A stretch of 64,000 nt of DNA from Microdochium bolleyi (Eukaryota > Ascomycota > Sordariomycetes > Xylariales > Microdochiaceae). The stretch covers positions 749,524 through 813,523 of the forward strand of contig KQ964245.1 in the NCBI GenBank assembly GCA_001566295.1. Direction: 5' to 3'. Below are positions 58,896-64,000 of the stretch, piece by piece. Each line of letters opens with the position of its first letter. Position 1 is the stretch's first letter. A program made the position numbers and the translations under genes. The notes below the pieces were generated by a model that did no database searches, was not told the origin of the DNA, and worked only from the letters and a program-made list of their open reading frames with translations.

Positions 58896-60739
58896 ATGCC
58901 TGGCTCGTCGCGAATGCCCGTCAGCCTGCGCGAGACCTACAACTCGGTCAAGAAGGCCAGGCCCAGCACCCCTCTTGCGCTGCTCAACCTCGAGCTGTAC
59001 GTTCGCACCCGTGCCCCTACTCCACCTGCCCATCGCTGAATAGCCGAGGCTTGTGCCACCCGCCCAACGTCACTGCATTCCTCCATAACCAATGCGCCTG
59101 CACAAAGCTCGATTGCTGACAGACACATCGTGTGTGTAGCCTCAAGAACCTCCTCTTCTTCCTCTTCGTCTTCCGTATCCTCCGACGCACCTGGTGGCAG
59201 CTCAAGGGCCGCGGCCTGCTCGGCACCTTTGCCGAGTTCTACCGCGATTCCCGCCGCATCCTATATGGCTACTTCCTCCGCGCCCCGGGTGTCCGCACCC
59301 AGGTTCGCAAGCAGGTCAAGGAAAGCCTCGCCAAGCTCGAAACCAAAATGGTTCCGGCCGACGGCACAAAACTGCTAGCCCTCCCCAAGGAGGGCTGGTC
59401 AGATGAGGCCGTCCGCAAGGAGATTGATGCTCTTGCCAACATGGACCATACCAGATGGGAGGACGGCTACGTGTCGGGCGCCGTCTACCACGGCGAGGCT
59501 GAACTGCTTGCCCTCCAGACTGAGGCATACGGCAAGTTCACCGTCGCCAATCCGATCCACCCGGACGTCTTCCCAGGTGTCAGGAAGATGGAGGCCGAAG
59601 TCGTCGCCATGGTTCTCAACCTGTTCAATGCGCCACCCAACGCTGCCGGTGTCTCAACAAGTGGAGGTACCGAAAGTATCCTGATGGCGTGCCTGAGTGC
59701 CCGCCAGAAGGCTTACGCCGAGCGTGGCGTCACAGAGCCCGAGATGGTCCTCCCCGAGACGGCGCACACTGCCTTCCGTAAGGCTGGTGAGTACTTCGGC
59801 ATCAAGATCCACCTCGTTCCCTGCCCAGCCCCGACACACCAGGTCGACGTCCGCCGCGTATCTCGCCTCATCAACTCCAACACTATCCTCCTCGTCGGCT
59901 CTGCGCCAAACTTCCCTCACGGCATCATCGACGACATCTCGGCACTGTCTCGCCTCGCGCTGAAGCGCAAGTTGCCCCTCCACGTCGACTGCTGCTTGGG
60001 TTCGTTCCTTGTCCCGTTCCTCGAGAAGGCAGGCTTCGAGACCGAGCTGTTCGACTTCCGACTCAAGGGCGTCACCTCCATCTCCTGCGATACACACAAG
60101 TACGGTTTCGCGCCCAAGGGAAACAGCACAGTGCTCTACCGCACCCAGGAGCTCCGCACCTACCAGTACTTTGTCTCGCCAGACTGGTCCGGTGGTCTCT
60201 ACGCTTCACCCGGTATCGCTGGCTCTCGTCCGGGAGCTCTCATCGCTGGATGCTGGGCCTCGCTCGTCCGCGTCGGCGAGCAAGGTTACGTTGATGCCTG
60301 TGTCAACATCGTCGGCTGCGCCAAGAAGATCGTCGAGAAAATCCAGACCACCCCTACGCTTGCCGCCGAGCTCGAGATCATCGGCAAGCCACTCGTCTCC
60401 GTCGTCTCCTTCACCGCAACCAACCTCGACATCTATGACATTGCCGACGCCATGAACTCTAAGGGCTGGCACCTGAATGCCCTACAGAACCCTCCCGCCA
60501 TGCACGTGGCCGTGACGCTGCCGATCACCAAGGTCTGGGAGAAGCTCGTCGCCGACCTCGAGACCTGCATCGAGGACGAGAAGGAGAAGGAGCGCATCCG
60601 GATTGCTGAGGGCAAGGGCGCCAAGGGTAAGGCTTCCGGCGACACGGCTGCCCTTTATGGCGTTGCAGGGAGCTTGCCGAATAAGGCTGTCGTGACCGAT
60701 CTCGCGCAGGGATTCTTGGATCTGCTGTACAAGGTATAA
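58896..60739 (+). CDS. dpl1: Sphingosine-1-phosphate lyase
   Basis: PLP-dependent ER enzyme that cleaves sphingosine (or dihydrosphingosine) 1-phosphate to ethanolamine phosphate and a long-chain aldehyde, the exit step of sphingolipid catabolism. Exons 58896-58996 and 59140-60739 join in frame to 566 residues, the usual length. The N-terminus has one hydrophobic membrane anchor (LLFFLFVFRIL), then WEDGYVSGAVYHG, ANPIHPDVFPGVRKMEAEV, the STSGGTESILMA cofactor-binding loop (206-217), and the catalytic lysine in SCDTHKYGFAPKG (K354). The intron, 58997-59139, has branch GCTGACA. The start at 58896 is the first ATG of the short exon 1. Confidence 0.96.
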
Positions 60740-61050
60740 ACAGTTCGTTATATACGTACCATCATGTCATTATCCTGTATTTAAGTGCTTATAAGAGCGT
60801 GTCACATTTTTCTTTATCGAGTCGCGGAGTCAAGCATGGGGGGTAGCAGATTCGTGCGCATAGAGTACCTGAGCTCACAATTCTAGCATCTATCTATCAC
60901 ATTCATTGTCATTCCCTGCTGGCTCGTGGGTCGCTATTGTACGCCATCGAAACAGACCAAGCATGCTGCGCGTCGAGGTACTTGTAGAATGGGCTAGAGC
61001 GTGTTCTCGCGCCATCGCGTCGAACCTGTCGACCCTGTAGCCGTCTTTCT
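60740..61050. other. Convergent 3' region, dpl1 / Stc1-domain gene
   Basis: 311 bases between converging stop codons, AT-rich near 60740-60830. It holds both 3' UTRs; no gene seen. Confidence 0.6.
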
Positions 61051-61919
61051 CTACTCAAAAGACGGGAGGACGTCGAACTTCTTTCTGTTGTCGCCCTTCG
61101 GCCACTTTGACGACCTGTCCCCGGCACCGCGCGATGACGCACCTGAGGAGCTCGCCTGGCTGTATGCATGACGATCAAAGTACCTGGTCGTCGCACGAGA
61201 CAAGGACTCGGACGCGGACGCGGACGCGGTGCTCCACTGACCAGGTCTGGACGAGGCGGCGCTGCGGCCACTTTGGCTGGGCGCGGTGCTGGATGGCCGT
61301 GAAGAGAGGGTGTTAGCTTCTCGGAAGATGATAATCATGATCAGATGCAGTATACTATTGCACTGGGGCAGACTTACAAGTCACTCGCGGAAGCGTCGTT
61401 GGCACGGACCGCGGACGTAGGAAGATTGTGCGAGAATCTCGGGGTGGCTGAGGCTGGCGAGAAGACTTTGCTTCGTGGGCCGGACATGGCAGAAGCTGCG
61501 CCTGGGCCAAACTGACTGGTCTGCAGCGTATGTCAGCATCTGAGTATCAACTCACGTTGTGGTCACCCTCAACTCACATCGTCGTTGTCAGCGGCGTCGT
61601 CAGCATCACCGCGAGCCAACAGGCTGGATCGTGAAGATCCCGAGATCGAGTGGGCAGTTACGGACGATCCCAAGGGCGGCACAGCTGGAGCTTGCCGATG
61701 AAGCGTAGGGAGCACGCGCGAGATGGTTCCTGCCTTCTCATGCTCCCGAAGAGCGTGGCCACCTCCCGGCGGTGGGGTGGGGATGGCATCGCCTTCATTC
61801 GTCTCACGCCAAGAAATGCATTGTTTGCATTCTGGTTCAAGCTCGCGACGCTGCGTCTTTGAGAAGCGCTCAACGGGCAGATCCTTGAAGCAGGTAATGC
61901 ACTCGAGTGAGGTGGCCAT
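61051..61919 (-). CDS. Stc1-domain zinc-binding protein
   Basis: Small protein whose N-terminus matches the Stc1 domain: CX2C (C7, C10), FSKTQRRE, then CX2C (C31, C34) and SWRETNEGD. In fission yeast, Stc1 links the RNAi complex to the H3K9 methyltransferase complex. Exons 61919-61578, 61520-61378 and 61288-61051 join in frame to 240 residues. Only the first 45 residues are folded; the rest is Ser/Ala/Arg-rich, with an SASASESL stretch encoded by a GC-rich hexamer repeat and a WPKGDNRKKFDVLPSFE end. The heterochromatin role is inferred from one domain; filamentous fungi have several Stc1-domain proteins without known function. A 5'-UTR intron lies just upstream. Confidence 0.78.
61209..61229. 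repeat. GC-rich hexamer repeat inside the Stc1-domain gene
   Basis: About three copies of a CGGACG-type unit on the plus strand, encoding alternating Ser-Ala residues on the minus strand. Confidence 0.8.
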
Positions 61920-62498
61920 GGCGGAGTGTCTGAGAAATGTAAAAGGTTAGCATAAAACCGGGTTGGGTTTTGGAGAAGTGAGTGCCGAGTGACGATGTTG
62001 TGACTTGGGAGGAAGGCGGCAGCGGTGGTAATGCTTCAGACTTACCGGTAGATGGCTTGAAACTGGCAGGTCGGTTGACGTGAAGTGGTAGAGTACAACG
62101 ACGTCTGATGTTGACAGATACGCCGACGTTGCAGGGCCGAATGGTGACAGAAGAAGAGCTGTGCGTGGGCGGCCTGGGTTTGATCGGCGCGGCGGCGTTG
62201 CGAGATGCCTCAGTTGGAATCCAGGATGCGTGGGAGCCACAACAATTGTGAACTGGGTGGGGATAGTCTTGTTGAGAAGGCTGGTGTTCAGAATTGAATG
62301 TTTTGATTCATAGATCGCAAACGGCTCCTGTCTGGTAGTCTGTGTTCCAAGGTTGACAGGTTCGTGGCGCTCCTGCCTTCCGGAACAGTCACCAGGCAAG
62401 CGAACAGGCCTGCGCCCCGGTCTCGGAGATTTCTTGAGCAAGGACTTGCAAGCAGCTCTTGAGCTTGAAAGTTGTTGCTGTGGCCAGTATGCATCAGA
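61920..62498. other. 5' flank of the Stc1-domain gene
   Basis: 579 bases between two minus-strand genes. The part next to 61920 is the 5' leader with a spliced intron (61930-62045). The remainder holds the promoter and the 3' UTR of the coiled-coil gene. Confidence 0.55.
61930..62045 (-). other. 5'-UTR intron of the Stc1-domain gene
   Basis: 116 bases upstream of the start codon with donor GTAAGT, branch ATGCTAACC and acceptor TTTCTCAG, followed 10 bases later by the ATG. All three signals match the other introns in the window. It does not change the protein. Confidence 0.75.
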
Positions 62499-63648
62499 TC
62501 AGCCAGGAGATGTCATCGTCCTCCGAGGAGTTGGACCTGATGGCCTGCGAGCACTAGAATCCTGGCCGTGACTCTCCGTCCTGTGAAGTGCCCGCTTTCG
62601 CCTGAGCGAAGACCATTCTGCTTTCCATGTGGCAATGCTCTCACGCAGTTCTGCGTCGATGTTCTTCGGCATCTGCACTTCGATGGCTTTGAGATGGATC
62701 TGCAGGTTGAGAATGTCCATTTCGGCTTCGTCACGCTCACCTTCACTGAAAGTTCATTAGTAGGACAGAAACCTGCCTGCGAAGCACACAACGACTCACA
62801 GCTCTGCCGCCCGGCTCTCCAAACGCACAATCTTGTCCGCGGCTTGCTCCAGCCGCGTGAGCAGCATGCTATGAATATGCTTTGCCGTCAAGGTTAGCGC
62901 GTCACAGCACACGGGAGCAGTGCTACACGGCACTCACCTCTGTCTCTTCTTGTCGCTCAAGAAGAGACTTTGCCACAGCCTCCATCTGGCTGGAAAGCTC
63001 ATGCGCCTCCTGCACGATCCGCTGGTTGCGGATCTCGGCCGCGATATGGTTCTGCCTTGTTCGCTGTGGGCGAGCAGCACGTGTCTTCGTCCTCCGCCTC
63101 CCGCCTGATCCTGTCTCCGATTCCCAGCGGGGACTGAAGCCTTGCGAGAGTTGTGTCTGGCCCTCTCGAGTCGCTGGCCGGCTGCCTTCTTCCAGGGTTT
63201 CCTCCATCCTGTCGACCATGCCGTGTAGTGCGGACAGGCCACCACTGTCGACGTTGGAGTCGCTGCCTATCTGGGAAATCAGGCTATTGAGGCGATGTAT
63301 GAGCCTCTCTCGGGGGTCGACTCCTGGCGAGCGTGACCCAGCAAATTGTGGCGATGACGATTCATGGCGAGGGAACGCAGATCTCTGCCACGCCCTCGAT
63401 GGAGAGATTGATGGCAGTTCTGGGGCCGGCAGCAACTCCGGCAGGACTGGCGACCTCGGATGCCATTCGTCATGTGCGATGTCACCCCCTTCTTCTTCGT
63501 CATCCTCGAATCCCTGCTCGAACACGGAGAATATGTCCTGGGCGGCGGAGCCGCCTGGCGTTGGCGGTGGTTCCATCTGATATGTCTCGATGGGCTTAAT
63601 CTTCCTGATGTGGTGTTTGGGGGTGTAAATAGGAGGAACTGCTGCCAT
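62499..63648 (-). CDS. Coiled-coil protein of unknown function
   Basis: Not recognised. Exons 63648-62938, 62879-62800 and 62745-62499 join in frame to 345 residues. The start MAAVPPIYTPKHHIRKIKP at 63648 is the first ATG of its open frame. The N-terminal half is acidic and Pro/Ser-rich (VFEQGFEDDEEEGG). A coiled coil occupies residues about 205-310 (QRIVQEAHELSSQMEAVAKS, LLTRLEQAADKIVRLESRA, then ERDEAEMDILNLQIHLKAIE). The last 40 residues are Arg/Ser-rich. No catalytic motif is visible. The regular heptads and absence of membrane segments suggest a structural or cytoskeletal protein, but that is only inference. Confidence 0.75.
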
Positions 63649-64000
63649 GAGCCGGACTGATGGGAGATCAATCACCGTCGCGCTATCTGCACCCTGTACA
63701 TCGTGAGACTCAACAGACACTATACAGTGATGGATCTTGAAGTTGTCGCGTCTGGCCAGCCATTCACGACGTGCGTGGAAGCCCGAGAAAAAGTGGGGCA
63801 ATCTCAATTGTCCGTTGTGACTGGCCCACACTGACCACTACCCCCACGGCACTTTTGGATGGCTGCCTCTCCCAAGTGCTTCTGCTCCAGATGTCTTCCA
63901 AGTAAACGTCCGGCGATTGGGTCTTTCCATGCATGATTGAGTCTCGGTAACTTGGCAGAGCCTTGCACCGACGCAGTAAGTTCTCATGAGCCTTTTTCTG
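63649..64000. other. 5' flank of the coiled-coil gene
   Basis: 352 bases to the window edge. The frame stays open upstream of 63648 without an ATG to 63831, so an upstream exon cannot be excluded. No other gene is supported. Confidence 0.45.

Noticed and set aside
1..64000. tRNA, 5S rRNA, transposon and CRISPR search by eye
   Set aside because: No B-box with a matching A-box, no 5S core, no inverted repeats flanking a transposase, and no regular repeat-spacer array were seen. A tRNAscan-SE and a RepeatMasker run would settle it.

Overview
This is a nuclear window from a filamentous ascomycete (Pezizomycotina, most probably a Sordariomycete). The evidence is many short introns of about 50-200 bases with GTAAGT/GTGAGT donors, CTAAC/CTGAC branch sites a few bases before the acceptor, a GC-rich base composition, and a gene set that is standard for that group. 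The species cannot be named from the sequence alone. No CRISPR array, phage, transposon, tRNA or rRNA gene was found.

Layout from left to right: a 14-exon neurofibromin/Ira-type RasGAP (minus, 579-9130); the nuclear 5'-3' exoribonuclease Rat1 (minus, 11878-14931), head-to-head with the Golgi tether Uso1/p115 (plus, 15841-19248); a PRMT3-type arginine methyltransferase (plus, 19578-21590); an EF-hand MscS channel of the Msy1/Msy2 type (plus, 25081-27877); a mitochondrial ribosomal protein of the MRP49/mL61 type (plus, 28774-29935); a Mug190-type SMP/C2 lipid-transfer protein (minus, 30617-34567); an AKAP7/ASCC1-like 2H phosphoesterase (plus, 35499-36407); a conserved coiled-coil protein (plus, 36923-38493); a small Cys/His-rich protein (plus, 40338-41036); an HSPA12-like Hsp70 protein (minus, 42377-44557); an Ime2-type kinase (minus, 46593-48986); a DUF7514-type protein (minus, 55491-57435), head-to-head with sphingosine-1-phosphate lyase Dpl1 (plus, 58896-60739); an Stc1-domain protein (minus, 61051-61919); and a coiled-coil protein (minus, 62499-63648).

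The genes are not an operon or a metabolite cluster; they are mostly core cellular genes (Ras signalling, RNA decay, secretion, translation, lipid handling, meiosis, possibly heterochromatin). The unusual parts are in gene structure: a GC-AG intron in the RasGAP, a probable 3-nucleotide micro-exon or recursive splice site in the mitoribosomal gene, a 5'-UTR intron in the Stc1-domain gene, and a 6.5-kb gene-free interval upstream of the Ime2-type kinase. I did not find a convincing new multi-gene system. The least explained coding regions are the Cys/His-rich protein, the two coiled-coil proteins and the Stc1-domain protein.
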